DNA of 50,357 nt, from contig CAIKLM010000053.1 of the NCBI GenBank assembly GCA_903828235.1, positions 1-50,357 of the forward strand, given 5' to 3'. The DNA is from an uncultured beta proteobacterium. GTDB lineage: Bacteria > Pseudomonadota > Gammaproteobacteria > Burkholderiales > Burkholderiaceae_C. Shown one piece after another: positions 1 to 11,258 of the stretch (positions within the stretch are counted from its first letter, which is position 1; each line of letters opens with the position of its first letter). The notes under the pieces are model-generated. The model was not told where the DNA came from and did not search any database. It saw nothing but the letters and a program-made list of their open reading frames with translations. Position numbers and translations under genes: made by a program.

Positions 1-11
1 CCGGTGAGAGG

Positions 12-40
12 GGTTGAACCATGAGTACATGGGCTCAACC
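12..40. repeat. Imperfect inverted repeat at window edge
   Basis: The arms GGTTGAACCATG (12-23) and CATGGGCTCAACC (28-40) pair around the loop AGTA with about two mismatches, and CCGG flanks both sides (1-4 and 39-42). It lies downstream of the broken PIN gene on the minus strand. It could be a terminator or the end of a repeat that continues outside the window. Bases 43-147 hold nothing I recognise. Confidence 0.35.
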
Positions 41-147
41 GGGGCGCCTCCGGCGGCCTGGCAGGGGCCTGAAGACAAAGTAGAAATCAGCCAACAGCCA
101 ATTCAGTAAACCGCCTCACACACAGAATTTCGGACATCCCCTCTTCT

Positions 148-484
148 TCACGGCCAGACGATGAGATCGGCCTGCGCGGCGATGGCCAGCGCGAGCACCT
201 CATCGTCATCGGGGATCGCGGCACACCGGCTGGGGCAGCGGTGGCGGCTCGATCACTTCCGCGAGCTGGCGCACCTCGGCCAGCGCGTTCTCGCGTGAGG
301 TCTTCGAACGCACGAGGATGGCATCGAATCTGGATCGCCCCAGCACGTCGGCTAACTCCGCCAACAGTGCGGGGCTGCTGACCAGGCCGAGCGAGCCACT
401 GCGCACCAGAGCCAGCAGGGCGTGGGGTGGGCCGTGCCACAGCAGCGCGGCGAGCAGCACATTGGTATCGATGACCGCCCTCAC
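148..484 (-). pseudogene. PIN-domain toxin, frameshifted
   Basis: This is the N-terminal two thirds of a PIN-family RNase toxin: a VIDTNVLL start with the first acidic residue D6, then a conserved PALLAELADVL segment carrying further acidic residues. The frame stops at 206 after the residues CRDPR. If one G of the run at 211-214 is removed, the frame continues as DDDEVLALAIAAQADLIV, which is the expected PIN continuation with the third acidic cluster. It stops again at 148, before the final glycine-aspartate motif. The gene starts with GTG at 484, overlapping the antitoxin stop by four bases (GTGA), so it was translationally coupled. The family cleaves RNA using a quartet of Asp/Glu residues. 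As it stands the product should be inactive, unless the extra G is a sequencing error. Confidence 0.75.
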
Positions 485-732
485 GATGGCATCGAACCTC
501 GCTGCCTCCGCTCGGCCCGCGCGGCCTTCACCTCGGCATTGATCTCCTCCATCGACATCGGCTCAATGCCGGCGGCCGCCACACGGTCGGCGATGACCAG
601 CAGCGAATCGGCCACCTGCTGCCGCTTGAGGGCGTCGGTCAACAGCCGATCCAGCGCCTGTGGCGTCAACAGGCCCGCCGCTTGGGCGGCCTGCGCCGTG
701 GCCTCGGGCAACTCGATCTGAATGGTGGTCAT
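481..732 (-). CDS. Antitoxin of PIN toxin pair
   Basis: An 83-residue protein placed directly upstream of, and coupled to, the PIN gene. The N-terminus (TTIQIELPEATAQAAQAAG) looks like a short beta strand followed by helices, as in dimeric DNA-binding antitoxins. The C-terminus (MSMEEINAEVKAARAERRQR) is charged, as expected for the toxin-wrapping tail. The ATG at 732 is chosen because the longer reading frame overlaps the XRE gene, which ends at 737, only 4 bases away. Function is inferred mainly from position and from general resemblance to small antitoxins paired with PIN toxins. Because the toxin partner is broken, this antitoxin may be a relic or may protect against a homologous toxin elsewhere. 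Confidence 0.7.
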   Translation of the reverse strand: MTTIQIELPEATAQAAQAAGLLTPQALDRLLTDALKRQQVADSLLVIADRVAAAGIEPMSMEEINAEVKAARAERRQRGSMPS

Positions 733-736
733 GGCT

Positions 737-1153
737 TCAAGCCTCCTGTTTACACTGAACGCTGGTGCGTGAACCCGTGCGGGCGCTAGTCCGTCGCTTG
801 AGCTTCTCGCCCTCGATGAACGAATCCAGCAGCTGAGTGATCTGCCGCTTGGCCTTGAAATCGAGCTTCTCAATTTCCAGCAATCGCCGCTCCAGCCGAT
901 TGGTCGCGATCATCCTGGGCCGGCGCGGCTCGGCCAGGCCCAGCAGTACATCCACGCTCACCCCCAGCGCCTGGGCCAGTTGCAGCAGCAGATGCGCCGG
1001 CGGCTGTGCCCCCGGTGCTTCGTAGTAGGCCACCATGCGCTGCGTGATGCCGATCTCGGCGGCCAGCTCCACCTGCGTGAAGCCCGCTGCCTTGCGCAGG
1101 CGGGCCAAGCGGCTGCCAAACCCATCGATCACGTCTGTCTTCCGTTTGGACAC
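737..1153 (-). CDS. XRE-family transcriptional regulator
   Basis: A 138-residue protein with a Cro/C1-type helix-turn-helix at about residues 12-67 (RLARLRKAAGFTQVELAAEI, then ITQRMVAYYE). A charged helical tail rich in Lys and Arg follows. The GTG start at 1153 is preferred because GAGGTG lies 6 bases upstream and the helix-turn-helix begins soon after. A longer frame to 1279 has no obvious ribosome binding site and would carry a non-conserved leader. It is the first gene of a three-gene set (regulator, antitoxin, PIN toxin) with 4-base spacing. A palindrome at 1218-1234 in its upstream region suggests autoregulation. It could be a third component of the toxin-antitoxin module or an independent regulator. 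Confidence 0.8.
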   Translation of the reverse strand: MSKRKTDVIDGFGSRLARLRKAAGFTQVELAAEIGITQRMVAYYEAPGAQPPAHLLLQLAQALGVSVDVLLGLAEPRRPRMIATNRLERRLLEIEKLDFKAKRQITQLLDSFIEGEKLKRRTSARTGSRTSVQCKQEA

Positions 1154-1215
1154 GGGTGTCACCTCAAGAAGCGTTGTGCCCACGCCAGGCACCAACCCGG
1201 CGACCGGCTCTGCGC

Positions 1216-1234
1216 AGTATACGAACGCCGTATA
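1216..1234 (-). promoter_or_regulatory. Palindromic operator with overlapping -10 box
   Basis: TATACG-AACGC-CGTATA (1218-1234) is a perfect 6+6 inverted repeat with a 5-base spacer, about 65 bases upstream of the XRE start. On the minus strand a TATACT hexamer (1221-1216) overlaps one arm and would serve as the -10 box. A weak -35 candidate (CTGACG) lies about 19 bases further upstream. XRE dimers commonly bind sites of this size and symmetry. Binding by the adjacent XRE product is inferred. The rest of the 1154-1418 gap shows no gene. Confidence 0.5.
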
Positions 1235-1418
1235 TCCTGGCGTCAGCCGATTCCTTGACACACCCGGAGACACGCGCATTCACCGCATCGCCGAGCCCGA
1301 GTTGCGGTGGCGGGCTGGGGTCAGGCGTGTTGGGTCGCGGGCTGGGAATCGGATGAGAGTCAGGTCTAGCCTTCCCCTCTTCCCATGTCGCCTTTCCCCG
1401 GGACAAGCACGGGGCAGC

Positions 1419-1453
1419 GGGCTGAGGCGGCAGCGCCCGGGGCTGCTCAGCCC
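1419..1453 (-). terminator. Hairpin at end of the kinase gene
   Basis: GGGCTGAG (1419-1426) pairs with CTCAGCCC (1446-1453), and inside it CAGC pairs with GCTG. The hairpin overlaps the stop codon of the Ser/Thr kinase gene. No T-run follows, so an intrinsic terminator is only a possibility. Confidence 0.25.
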
Positions 1454-3861
1454 GGCCCGCCCGCGCCCCGCTGCGCATCCCGTTCGCGTTCGCGCTGGCG
1501 CAGCACGTCGACCATCACGTTGAAGGTGCGCGCCAGCTGGCCCACCTCGTCGCGGCGGCGCACGTCGACCGCGGCGCCCGCGTAGTCGCCAGCCTTCAGC
1601 GCGTCGGCGGCGGCGGTCAGCGCCCGGATGGGCTGCACCAGGCCGCGCGCGGCGCGCAGCGCCAGCCCGGTGAACAGCAGCCCCGCCAGGGCCACGCTCC
1701 ACCACAGGTGGCGCTCCAGCGTCTTCAGCGGCGCCTCGAACACCGAGCGGGGCTCGCTGACCCCGACCACCCAGCCCAGTCCCTGCACCGGCGCGAAGCC
1801 CGCGATCTCGTCGCGCCCGTGCACCGCCGAGCGGTAGCTGACGTGGCCCTCGGCGCGCGCGCCCACCATCGCCGCCGCCAGCGCCACCTCGCCCAGGCTG
1901 GGCACGGCGTCGCGCGCGAAGCGCTGGTCGGCGCGGATGGCCTGCAGCGTGGCCTCGGGCAGCGGCGCCAGGCTGCTGTAGCGCAACGACGCCTCGGGGT
2001 GCTCGACGACGACGCCATCGCCGTCGACCAGGAATCGCGTCAGCACCGCCCCGCCGCCCGCCAGCGCGGCAAACCCGTGCAGCATGCGCGCGATGGCATC
2101 GCCATCGACCCGCAGCATCAGCACCCCGGCCAGGGCGCCACCCTCGCCGGGCACCGGCGCGGCGACGAACAGGTCGGCACCGGCCGCGCCCGGCACCACG
2201 ACGAGGCCGCTCACGCCCGTGCGGCCGGCGATGACGCCCTGGAACGGGCGCTGGAAGCTGAAGTCGCGGCCGCGCAGTGCGGGGTCGCTGGCCGCGGGCA
2301 CCTGGCCAAAGCGATCGAGCAGCAGCACGCCCTCGAGCTCGGGGTCGCTGGCGGCCAGCACCTGCAGCCGGCGGTTCGCCGCCTCCACGAGCGCCGGGTC
2401 TTCGGGCCGCGACAGCACCTCGCGCCAGCCGGGCTCGCTGGCAAAGGCCGCGGCCTGGTGCCCGGCGTCGGCGACGAACTGCCCCAGCCGGTCGGCCAGC
2501 CCGCGCGCCACCTGCCCGACCAGCCGCAACTCGGCTTCGGCCAGCGCGCGCTGGCTGCCGGTGAGGTTGTACCAACCGGCGCTGAGCATGGGCAGCAGCG
2601 CCGTCGCCCCCATGGCCAGGCCCAGCTTCCAGGCCAGCGGCCAGTCGCCCGGGGCGCGCAGCCGCCCCGCCGCGCGCCGCCACCAGGCCGGCGCCCGACC
2701 CTCGGCCTGCGGCGCGGCGTCTTCGCTGAGGAGGCTGTCCCGGCCCTGCAGCGCCTGCTGCAGGTCGAGGCTGGCCAGGTGGTCCACGCACAGCGCACGC
2801 CGGAACGCGGCCACGTCCTGCGGGCGCCGCGCGGGCTCGGGCTCGAGCGCGCGGTCGATGGCCTGCAGGAAGGCCTCGCCAAAGGCGCCGCGGCCGGCCT
2901 CGACGGCCGGCACGTGCGACGAGGGCGAAGCCGCCCGCATCTCGGCATCCGGCGGCTTGCGCCCGGTGGCGGCCCAGTACAGCGTGGCCCCCAGCGCATA
3001 CAGGTCGGTCCACGGGCCCTGGACGCCCATGCCGTACTGCTCCAGCGGCGCATAGCCCGGCGTCAGCGCCACGGCCTCGGCGTCGGCCAGCGCCACGGCC
3101 TGCCCCGCGCTGCCGAAGTCCAGCAGCACGAGGCTGCCGTCGCGGCTGCGCACCTGGATGTTCTCGGGCTTGATGTCGCGGTGCAGGAAGCCGCCCGCGT
3201 GCACCGCCGCCAGGCCGTCGAGCAGGGGCAGCAGCCGCTCCACCAGCGCCGCCTCGCCCAGGCCGCGGTGCTCGGGCCACCACTGCTTGAAGGGGCGGCC
3301 GTGCTCGAGCTCCATCACCATGTAGGCGGTGTGGTGGGCCTCGAAGAAGCGGGCCACGCGCACGATGGCCGGATGGCGCAGGCTGGCCAGCGTGCGCGCC
3401 TCGACCAGGAAGCTCTCCAGCCCCTGGCGGTAGCGGTCGCGGTGGCGGCTGGCGTTGGGGCTGACGCTGCGGTCGTTGGCGCGAAAGGCGATCTCCGCCG
3501 GCAGGTACTCCTTGATGGCGACCGCGGCATCGAGGTGCGTGTCGGTGGCCAGGTAGGTGATGCCGAAGCCGCCCTGGCCCAGCACCGCGTCGATGCGGTA
3601 CTCGTGCAGCCGGGTGCCCACGGGCAGCACCTGCGACGGGCCCGGCGGCAGCGGCGGCGCACCCGCCGGTGGCGGCTGGTCGGCCCGCCAGCGCGTGCGG
3701 ATGACGGTGGCGTCGTGGTCCGGGCGCACCTGGGTCGGCACGGTGCGCAGGAACGGCTTCACCGTCTCGTCGGACGGCCGCAGCACGGTGGCGTCGGGGT
3801 CCTCGCCCGGCCGCCGCACGGTGGCGTCCGGGTCGTCGTCGGGCCGGGGGCGGTCGTTCAT
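1447..3861 (-). CDS. Membrane Ser/Thr protein kinase with Cache and HAMP
   Basis: An 804-residue protein. Residues 12-55 are a low-complexity leader with repeated DATV motifs (13-15, 23-25 and 50-52 region). A Hanks-type kinase domain follows at about 88-360: glycine loop GQGGFG (95-100), VAIK with K117, HRDIKPEN (227-234), DFG (248-250) and a [10 protein letters not shown] activation segment. A membrane segment lies at about 410-430, then an extracytoplasmic Cache-like domain (about 440-725), a second membrane segment ([17 protein letters not shown]) and a C-terminal HAMP domain. The domain order is unusual: the sensor and HAMP lie after the kinase, with no further output module. It probably phosphorylates Ser/Thr targets in response to an external ligand. 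No FHA protein or PP2C phosphatase is adjacent. It is divergent from ilvD. Confidence 0.9.
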   Translation of the reverse strand: MNDRPRPDDDPDATVRRPGEDPDATVLRPSDETVKPFLRTVPTQVRPDHDATVIRTRWRADQPPPAGAPPLPPGPSQVLPVGTRLHEYRIDAVLGQGGFGITYLATDTHLDAAVAIKEYLPAEIAFRANDRSVSPNASRHRDRYRQGLESFLVEARTLASLRHPAIVRVARFFEAHHTAYMVMELEHGRPFKQWWPEHRGLGEAALVERLLPLLDGLAAVHAGGFLHRDIKPENIQVRSRDGSLVLLDFGSAGQAVALADAEAVALTPGYAPLEQYGMGVQGPWTDLYALGATLYWAATGRKPPDAEMRAASPSSHVPAVEAGRGAFGEAFLQAIDRALEPEPARRPQDVAAFRRALCVDHLASLDLQQALQGRDSLLSEDAAPQAEGRAPAWWRRAAGRLRAPGDWPLAWKLGLAMGATALLPMLSAGWYNLTGSQRALAEAELRLVGQVARGLADRLGQFVADAGHQAAAFASEPGWREVLSRPEDPALVEAANRRLQVLAASDPELEGVLLLDRFGQVPAASDPALRGRDFSFQRPFQGVIAGRTGVSGLVVVPGAAGADLFVAAPVPGEGGALAGVLMLRVDGDAIARMLHGFAALAGGGAVLTRFLVDGDGVVVEHPEASLRYSSLAPLPEATLQAIRADQRFARDAVPSLGEVALAAAMVGARAEGHVSYRSAVHGRDEIAGFAPVQGLGWVVGVSEPRSVFEAPLKTLERHLWWSVALAGLLFTGLALRAARGLVQPIRALTAAADALKAGDYAGAAVDVRRRDEVGQLARTFNVMVDVLRQRERERDAQRGAGGPG

Positions 3862-3977
3862 CGTGGCGCGCAGTGTCGCGGCTGGGACGCCGCCCGTCCA
3901 TGCGCCGCTGCAGGCGCCGCGCGGCCGCAGGCGGCCGATACACTGATCGACTGTTCCAACGCACCCGCCGCCCCGCC

Positions 3978-5657
3978 ATGAGCCCAGCCAACCGCCGCAG
4001 CAAGAACATCACCGAGGGCGTCGCCCGCGCGCCCAACCGCTCCATGTACTACGGCATGGGCTATGCGGAGGGCGACTTCGGCAAGCCGATGATCGGCGTG
4101 GCCAACGGCCACAGCACGATCACGCCGTGCAACAGCGGTCTGCAGAAGCTGGCCGACGCCGCCGTGGCCGAGCTCAAGGCCATCGGCGCCAACCCGCAGA
4201 TCTTTGGCACGCCCACCATCAGCGACGGCATGGCCATGGGCACCGAGGGCATGAAGTACAGCCTCGTCAGCCGCGAGGTCATCGCCGACTGCATCGAGAC
4301 CTGCATCGGCGGCCAGTGGATGGACGGCTGCCTGGCCATCGGCGGCTGCGACAAGAACATGCCCGGCGCCATGATGGGCCTGATCCGCGCCAACGTGCCC
4401 GGCATCTTCGTCTATGGCGGCACCATCCTGCCGGGCCGCTACAAGGGGCAGGACCTCAACATCGTCAGCGTCTTCGAGGCCGTGGGCCAGTTCAGCGCGG
4501 GCAAGATGAGCGAGGAGGACTTCTGCGAGATCGAGAAGCGCGCCATCCCCGGCAGCGGCAGCTGCGGCGGCATGTACACCGCCAACACCATGAGCTCGGC
4601 CTTCGAGGCGCTGGGCCTGAGCATCCCGGGCTCGTCGACGCTGGCCAACGTCGAGGACCCCATCGTCGAGTACACCCGCGAGGCCGCGCGCACGCTGTAC
4701 CGCGCCGTGCAGGCCGACCTGAAGCCCCGCGACATCGTCACGCGGCAGGCCATCGAGAACGCCGTGGCCGTGATCATGGCCACCGGCGGCAGCACGAACG
4801 CGGTGCTGCACTTCCTGGCCATCGCGCACTGTGCCGGTGTGGAGTGGACGATCGACGACTTCGAGCGCATGCGGCGCAGGATCCCGGTGCTGTGCGACCT
4901 CAAGCCCAGCGGTCGCAACCTGGCCATCGACCTGCACCGCGCCGGCGGCATCCCGTCGGTGATGAAGGAACTGCTCGACGCCGGGCTGCTTAACGGTGAC
5001 TGCATCACCATCACCGGCAAGACCGTGGCCGAGAACCTGAAGGACGTGCCGCCGCTGCGCACCGACCAGGACGTGATCCAGCCGGTGCGCAACCCCATCT
5101 ATCCGCAGGGCCACCTGGCCATCCTGAAGGGCAACCTCAGCCCCGAGGGCGCGGTGGCCAAGATCACGGGCCTGAAGAACCCCGTCATCACCGGCCCGGC
5201 GCGGGTGTTCGACGACGAGCAGAGCGCGCTGGCCGCCATCATGGCCGGGCACATCAAGGCTGGCGACGTGATGGTGCTGCGCTACCTGGGCCCCAAGGGC
5301 GCGCCGGGCATGCCCGAGATGCTGGCGCCCACCGGGGCCCTCATCGGGCAGGGCCTGGGCGAGAGCGTGGGCCTGATCACCGACGGCCGCTTCAGCGGCG
5401 GCACCTGGGGCATGGTGGTGGGCCACGTGGCGCCCGAGGCCTATGCCGGCGGGCTGATCGCGCTGGTGCACGAGGGCGACTCGGTCACCATCGACGCCCA
5501 CCAGCTGCTGCTGCAGCTGAACGTGAGCGACGACGAGATCGCGCGCCGCCGTGCCGGCTGGACGGCGCCTGCGCCTCGCTACACGCGCGGCGTGCTGGCG
5601 AAGTTCGCGCGCAGCGCGGCCAGCGCCAGCAAGGGCGCCGTGCTCGACGGAGACTGA
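3978..5657 (+). CDS. ilvD: Dihydroxy-acid dehydratase
   Basis: A 559-residue enzyme of the usual length for the IlvD/Edd family. It converts 2,3-dihydroxy-isovalerate and 2,3-dihydroxy-3-methylvalerate to the 2-oxo acids, the third step of valine and isoleucine synthesis, in the cytoplasm. The three iron-sulfur cysteines are visible at C51 (TPCN), C124 (GGCDKNMPG) and C196 ([12 protein letters not shown]). The C-terminal [11 protein letters not shown] motif of the family is present. The ATG at 3978 gives the conserved start ([17 protein letters not shown]); upstream codons have no conserved residues. It is a single gene, divergent from the kinase gene and convergent with the small Trp-rich gene. 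Confidence 0.97.
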   Translation: MSPANRRSKNITEGVARAPNRSMYYGMGYAEGDFGKPMIGVANGHSTITPCNSGLQKLADAAVAELKAIGANPQIFGTPTISDGMAMGTEGMKYSLVSREVIADCIETCIGGQWMDGCLAIGGCDKNMPGAMMGLIRANVPGIFVYGGTILPGRYKGQDLNIVSVFEAVGQFSAGKMSEEDFCEIEKRAIPGSGSCGGMYTANTMSSAFEALGLSIPGSSTLANVEDPIVEYTREAARTLYRAVQADLKPRDIVTRQAIENAVAVIMATGGSTNAVLHFLAIAHCAGVEWTIDDFERMRRRIPVLCDLKPSGRNLAIDLHRAGGIPSVMKELLDAGLLNGDCITITGKTVAENLKDVPPLRTDQDVIQPVRNPIYPQGHLAILKGNLSPEGAVAKITGLKNPVITGPARVFDDEQSALAAIMAGHIKAGDVMVLRYLGPKGAPGMPEMLAPTGALIGQGLGESVGLITDGRFSGGTWGMVVGHVAPEAYAGGLIALVHEGDSVTIDAHQLLLQLNVSDDEIARRRAGWTAPAPRYTRGVLAKFARSAASASKGAVLDGD

Positions 5658-5665
5658 TGCAGCCG

Positions 5666-5697
5666 GCCGCGCCCGGGCCGCGGCGGCCCGGCGCGGC
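5666..5697. terminator. GC-rich hairpin between convergent genes
   Basis: GCCGCGCCCGGGCC (5666-5679) pairs with GGCCCGGCGCGGC (5685-5697), leaving one bulged C and a short loop. It fills the 43-base gap between the ends of ilvD and the Trp-rich gene and could stop transcription from both sides. There is no T-tract. Confidence 0.35.
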
Positions 5698-5700
5698 GGG

Positions 5701-6078
5701 CTACAGGCGCGGCTCGCGGCGGCGCTGGATCTCGGACTGGGCCACCACCTTGGGCGCGGCCTCGCGGCCGTCGTGCGTGGGGTCGGCCGACACCTGCCGC
5801 GCCTTGGCCTCGGTGTGGCGGGTGACCTGGCGGTCGCGCCGCGTGCCGGCCACCTTGAGGCCCAGCGACTCCATGGCCTTCTCGCGCCGCGCGATCTTGC
5901 GCTGCTCCATCTTGTTCATGACGCGGCGCTCGGTCAGGCCGGAGCGGTCGGAGAACTCCCACCACAGCACGGCCAGGACGAACGGCAGCGCAATCCACCA
6001 CCAGTCGAGCTGGCCGAAGGGGCCGACGTCGCCCATCCACAGCCCGAACAAGAGCACACCGATGACGACGAACGCCAT
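5701..6078 (-). CDS. Small Trp-rich membrane protein
   Basis: A 125-residue protein with two N-terminal hydrophobic stretches (AFVVIGVLLFGLWMG and DWWWIALPFVLAVLWWEF), the second very rich in tryptophan. A basic, charged cytoplasmic tail follows (LTERRVMNKMEQRKIARREKA). This matches the small Trp-rich protein family (TIGR04438) known from Burkholderiales, whose function is unknown. The tail is longer than the usual family member of about 80 residues. It is transcribed away from acs and towards ilvD. Confidence 0.8.
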   Translation of the reverse strand: MAFVVIGVLLFGLWMGDVGPFGQLDWWWIALPFVLAVLWWEFSDRSGLTERRVMNKMEQRKIARREKAMESLGLKVAGTRRDRQVTRHTEAKARQVSADPTHDGREAAPKVVAQSEIQRRREPRL

Positions 6079-6188
6079 GAGAAGGGCCTCCTGAAGCTCA
6101 CTCTAGCGCACGGGGCCGCGCGGCGTACGCGGCCCCGGGCGAGGCCGACCCGATTGCCCGGCGATTGCGGGAATTCTTCCGGCCCGGC

Positions 6189-8165
<1,977 letters not shown>

Positions 8166-8259
8166 CGCTTGTCTCCGTGGATGGGTCTTCGGGTGGCAGG
8201 TCGGTTCAGGGCGCGATGCTGGGAACAGGCTCTGACAAGGTGCTGACGGAGCCGGAACC

Positions 8260-8265
8260 TACAAT
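8260..8265 (+). promoter_or_regulatory. -10 hexamer upstream of fumarase
   Basis: TACAAT stands 71 bases before the fumarase ATG in the divergent acs/fumarase region. CTGACA (8232-8237) is a possible -35 box, but the 22-base spacing is long, so the promoter assignment is weak. Confidence 0.3.
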
Positions 8266-8336
8266 TTGCCGCATCCCGGGGCTGGCCGACACGCCGCGAA
8301 AACCCGGGAACCGCCCCACCCCACCCCGCGCCCGCC

Positions 8337-9863
8337 ATGCCCACCACCATCAAGGCCGCCGACCTCATCGACAGCATCGCCGCCGCGCTGCAGTACATCA
8401 GCTACTACCACCCGGCCGACTACATCGCCCACCTCGCCCGCGCCTACGAGCGCGAGCAGGGCCCGGCGGCCAAGGACGCCATCGCGCAGATCCTCACCAA
8501 CAGCCGCCTGTGCGCCGAAGGCAAGCGGCCCATCTGCCAGGACACCGGCATCGTCAACGTGTTCCTGAAGATCGGCATGGACGTGCGCTGGGAGGGCTTC
8601 GCCGGCAGCATCGAGGACGCCGTCAACGAGGGCGTGCGCCGCGGCTACCTGAACCCCGACAACGTGCTGCGCGCCAGCGTGCTGGACGACCCCATCTTCG
8701 CGCGCCGCAACACCAAGGACAACACGCCCGCCGTGGTGCAGATGGAGGTGGTGCCGGGTGACACGCTCGACGTCATCGTCGCGGCCAAGGGCGGCGGCTC
8801 CGAGAACAAGAGCAAGGTCGCGATGCTCAACCCCAGCGACGACATCGTCGAGTGGGTGCTCAAGACCGTGCCCACGATGGGCGCCGGCTGGTGCCCGCCG
8901 GGCATGCTGGGCATCGGCGTGGGCGGCACGGCCGAGAAGGCGGCGCTGCTGGCCAAGCAGGCGCTGATGGACGACATCGACATGCACGAGCTTTTGCAGC
9001 GCGGGCCGGCCAGCAAGCTCGAGGAGCTGCGCATCGAGCTGTACGAGAAGGTCAACGCGCTGGGCATCGGCGCCCAGGGCCTGGGCGGCCTGACCACCGT
9101 GCTCGACGTGAAGATCCGCACCTTCCCCACGCACGCCGCCAGCAAGCCGATCGCGATGATCCCGAACTGCGCCGCCACGCGGCACGCGCACTTCGTGATG
9201 GACGGCTCCGGGCCCGTGTACCTGGACCCGCCGAGCCTGGACCTGTGGCCCGACGTGCACTGGGCGCCCGACTACAACAAGAGCCGCCGCGTCGACCTGA
9301 ACACGCTGACCAGGGCCGAGGTGGCCAGCTGGAAGCCCGGCGACACGCTGCTGCTGTCGGGCCGGCTGCTCACCGGCCGCGACGCCGCGCACAAGCGCAT
9401 CCAGGACATGCTGGCCAAGGGCGAGCCGCTGCCGGTGGACTTCACCAACCGCGTCATCTACTACGTGGGCCCGGTGGACCCGGTGCGCGACGAGGTCGTG
9501 GGCCCCGCGGGCCCCACCACCGCCACGCGCATGGACAAGTTCACGCGCATGATGCTCGAGAAGACCGGCCTGATCGCCATGGTCGGCAAGGCCGAGCGAG
9601 GGCCCGTGGCCATCGAGGCCATCAAGGACGCGAAGAGCGCCTACCTGATGGCCGTGGGCGGCGCCGCCTACCTGGTGAGCAAGGCGATCAAGGGCGCCCG
9701 GGTCGTGGGCTTCGCCGACCTCGGCATGGAGGCCATCTACGAGTTCGACGTGGTCGACATGCCGGTGACGGTGGCGGTGGACGCCGGCGGCACCAGCGTG
9801 CACAGCACGGGCCCGAAGGAGTGGCAGGCCCGGATCGGCAAGATCCCGGTGGCGGTGGCCTGA
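8337..9863 (+). CDS. fumA: Class I fumarate hydratase
   Basis: A 508-residue iron-sulfur fumarase with the N-terminal alpha and C-terminal beta regions fused, as in E. coli FumA/FumB. It interconverts fumarate and L-malate in the TCA cycle. The three cluster cysteines are C67 (RPICQDTG), C186 (GAGWCPPGM) and C278 (MIPNCAATRHAHF). The beta half carries the swivelling-domain motif VGPVDPVRDEVVGPAGPTTATRMDKF. The enzyme is oxygen-sensitive in studied relatives. The YciO-type gene follows after 24 bases, so the two may be cotranscribed. Confidence 0.95.
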   Translation: MPTTIKAADLIDSIAAALQYISYYHPADYIAHLARAYEREQGPAAKDAIAQILTNSRLCAEGKRPICQDTGIVNVFLKIGMDVRWEGFAGSIEDAVNEGVRRGYLNPDNVLRASVLDDPIFARRNTKDNTPAVVQMEVVPGDTLDVIVAAKGGGSENKSKVAMLNPSDDIVEWVLKTVPTMGAGWCPPGMLGIGVGGTAEKAALLAKQALMDDIDMHELLQRGPASKLEELRIELYEKVNALGIGAQGLGGLTTVLDVKIRTFPTHAASKPIAMIPNCAATRHAHFVMDGSGPVYLDPPSLDLWPDVHWAPDYNKSRRVDLNTLTRAEVASWKPGDTLLLSGRLLTGRDAAHKRIQDMLAKGEPLPVDFTNRVIYYVGPVDPVRDEVVGPAGPTTATRMDKFTRMMLEKTGLIAMVGKAERGPVAIEAIKDAKSAYLMAVGGAAYLVSKAIKGARVVGFADLGMEAIYEFDVVDMPVTVAVDAGGTSVHSTGPKEWQARIGKIPVAVA

Positions 9864-9887
9864 GGCCATGGCCGGGGTGAGCGCCCG

Positions 9888-10514
9888 ATGTCGCAGTACT
9901 TCGAGCTCCACCCCACGCACCCGCAGCCGCGCCTGCTGAAGCAGGCGGCGCAGATCCTGCACGACGGCGGCATCGCCGCCGTGCCCACCGACAGCAGCTA
10001 CGCCCTCGTCTGCCACCTCGACGACAAGGCCGCGGCCGAGCGGCTGCGCCGCATCCGCGGCGTCGACGAGAAGCACCACCTGACGCTGCTGTGCCGCGAC
10101 CTCAGCGAGCTGGCCCGCTTCGCGCGCGTGGACAACCGCCAGTACCGCCTGCTGAAGCTGGGCACGCCGGGGCCCTACACCTTCATCCTCGAGGCCACGA
10201 AGGAGGTGCCCCGCCGCGTGAGCCACCCCAGCCGGCGGACCATCGGCCTGCGCGTGCCCGAGCACCCGGCGCTGCAGGCCCTGCTCGAGGCCTTCGGCCA
10301 GCCGCTGCTGGCCACGACGCTGATCCCGCCCGGCGAGACCGAGGCGCTGAACGACGCGCACGAGATCCGCGAGCGCTACGAGAAGCTGCTGCAGGCCGTG
10401 GTCGATGCCGGCGCCTGCCCCCTGCAGCCCACCACCGTCATCGACCTCAGCGGCGACGAGCCCGTGCTGGTGCGCCAGGGCCGCGGCGACGCGGCCCGCC
10501 TGGGCCTGGGCTGA
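9888..10514 (+). CDS. Sua5/YciO/YrdC-family protein, YciO type
   Basis: A 208-residue protein with the YrdC fold: a KQAAQILHDGGIAAVPTDSSYAL start, the nucleotide-binding segment RRIRGVDEKHHLTLLCRDLSEL, and TPGPYTFILEATKEVPRR. TsaC-type members make threonylcarbamoyl-AMP for the t6A modification of tRNA position 37. This sequence resembles YciO more closely (the family GxPYTFIL and RRTIGLRVPEHP segments), and YciO activity is less certain. It ends only 9 bases from the convergent glutaredoxin gene. Confidence 0.85.
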   Translation: MSQYFELHPTHPQPRLLKQAAQILHDGGIAAVPTDSSYALVCHLDDKAAAERLRRIRGVDEKHHLTLLCRDLSELARFARVDNRQYRLLKLGTPGPYTFILEATKEVPRRVSHPSRRTIGLRVPEHPALQALLEAFGQPLLATTLIPPGETEALNDAHEIRERYEKLLQAVVDAGACPLQPTTVIDLSGDEPVLVRQGRGDAARLGLG

Positions 10515-10523
10515 GGCGCCCCG

Positions 10524-10907
10524 TCAGCCCCCCGGCGGCGCCGCCAGGCGCTCGGCGATGTGCGGCGGGCTGAAGCCCAGCTGCGGCTGGCCGCGCACCA
10601 GGATCACCGGCGTGCCCGGCGCCTGCAGGCGCTCGAACTCGGCGCGGCAGGCCGCGTCGCGCTCGACGAAGCACTCCGTGAAGGCCACGCCGTGGTCGGT
10701 GAACCAGCGCCGCGCCTGGGTGCAGATGCCGCAGGTGGTGGACGAGATCATGTGCAGGTCGCCGGGCGCGGCGGCCCGCGCGGTGCGCTCGCCGAGCGCG
10801 CCCTGCTGGCGCCCCTGCCAGGCCTGCAGACCCAGCGTCACCAGCGCGATCAGCAGGACCAGCTGCACCCAGGGGTTGGTCAGCCCCGCGCGCAGCGTCG
10901 CCCCCAT
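10524..10907 (-). CDS. Membrane-anchored glutaredoxin-like protein
   Basis: A 127-residue protein with one N-terminal membrane segment (about residues 12-30, NPWVQLVLLIALVTLGLQAW) and then a thioredoxin-fold domain with a CGIC active site (C59, C62). The cis-proline signature TPVIL and the glycine-rich end typical of glutaredoxins are present. It probably catalyses thiol-disulfide exchange on the cytoplasmic or periplasmic face; the orientation is not clear from the sequence. It starts 4 bases after the RidA gene and is the last gene of a plsY-ridA-grx run. Confidence 0.8.
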   Translation of the reverse strand: MGATLRAGLTNPWVQLVLLIALVTLGLQAWQGRQQGALGERTARAAAPGDLHMISSTTCGICTQARRWFTDHGVAFTECFVERDAACRAEFERLQAPGTPVILVRGQPQLGFSPPHIAERLAAPPGG

Positions 10908-10911
10908 GGCC

Positions 10912-11256
10912 CTACAGCGCGGCGGTGACCACCATCTCCACGCGCCACTCGGGCCGCGCGAGCTCGGCCTTGACGGTGGCGCGGGGCGGCGCGTCGCCTG
11001 GGGGCAGCCAGGCCTCCCAGACGGCGTTCATGGCCGGGAAGTCGGCCAGGTCCTTGAGGAAGATCTCCACGCGCAGCAGCTTGCGCTTGTCGGTGCCGGC
11101 GCGGGCCAGCAGCGCGTCGATGGCGGCCAGCACCTGCCGGGTCTGGCCGGTGATGTCGGCGCTGCCGTCGGCGGCCACCTGGCCGGCCAGGTAGCACACG
11201 CCGTTGTGCACGGCCATTTCCGACAGGCGGGCGCCGACGTCGAAGCGTTGAATCAT
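10912..11256 (-). CDS. RidA-family protein
   Basis: A 114-residue member of the YjgF/YER057c/UK114 (Rid) family. Members hydrolyse reactive enamine/imine intermediates such as those from PLP-dependent dehydratases. The sequence shows the GQVAADGSADITGQTRQVLAAID core, and the C-terminal RPEWRVEMVVTAAL is where family members carry an E after an RV. It lacks the strictly conserved RidA arginine pattern (consensus about R105), so it is probably one of the Rid1-7 subgroups rather than RidA itself. It lies 2 bases downstream of plsY. Confidence 0.85.
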   Translation of the reverse strand: MIQRFDVGARLSEMAVHNGVCYLAGQVAADGSADITGQTRQVLAAIDALLARAGTDKRKLLRVEIFLKDLADFPAMNAVWEAWLPPGDAPPRATVKAELARPEWRVEMVVTAAL

Positions 11257-11258
11257 GG

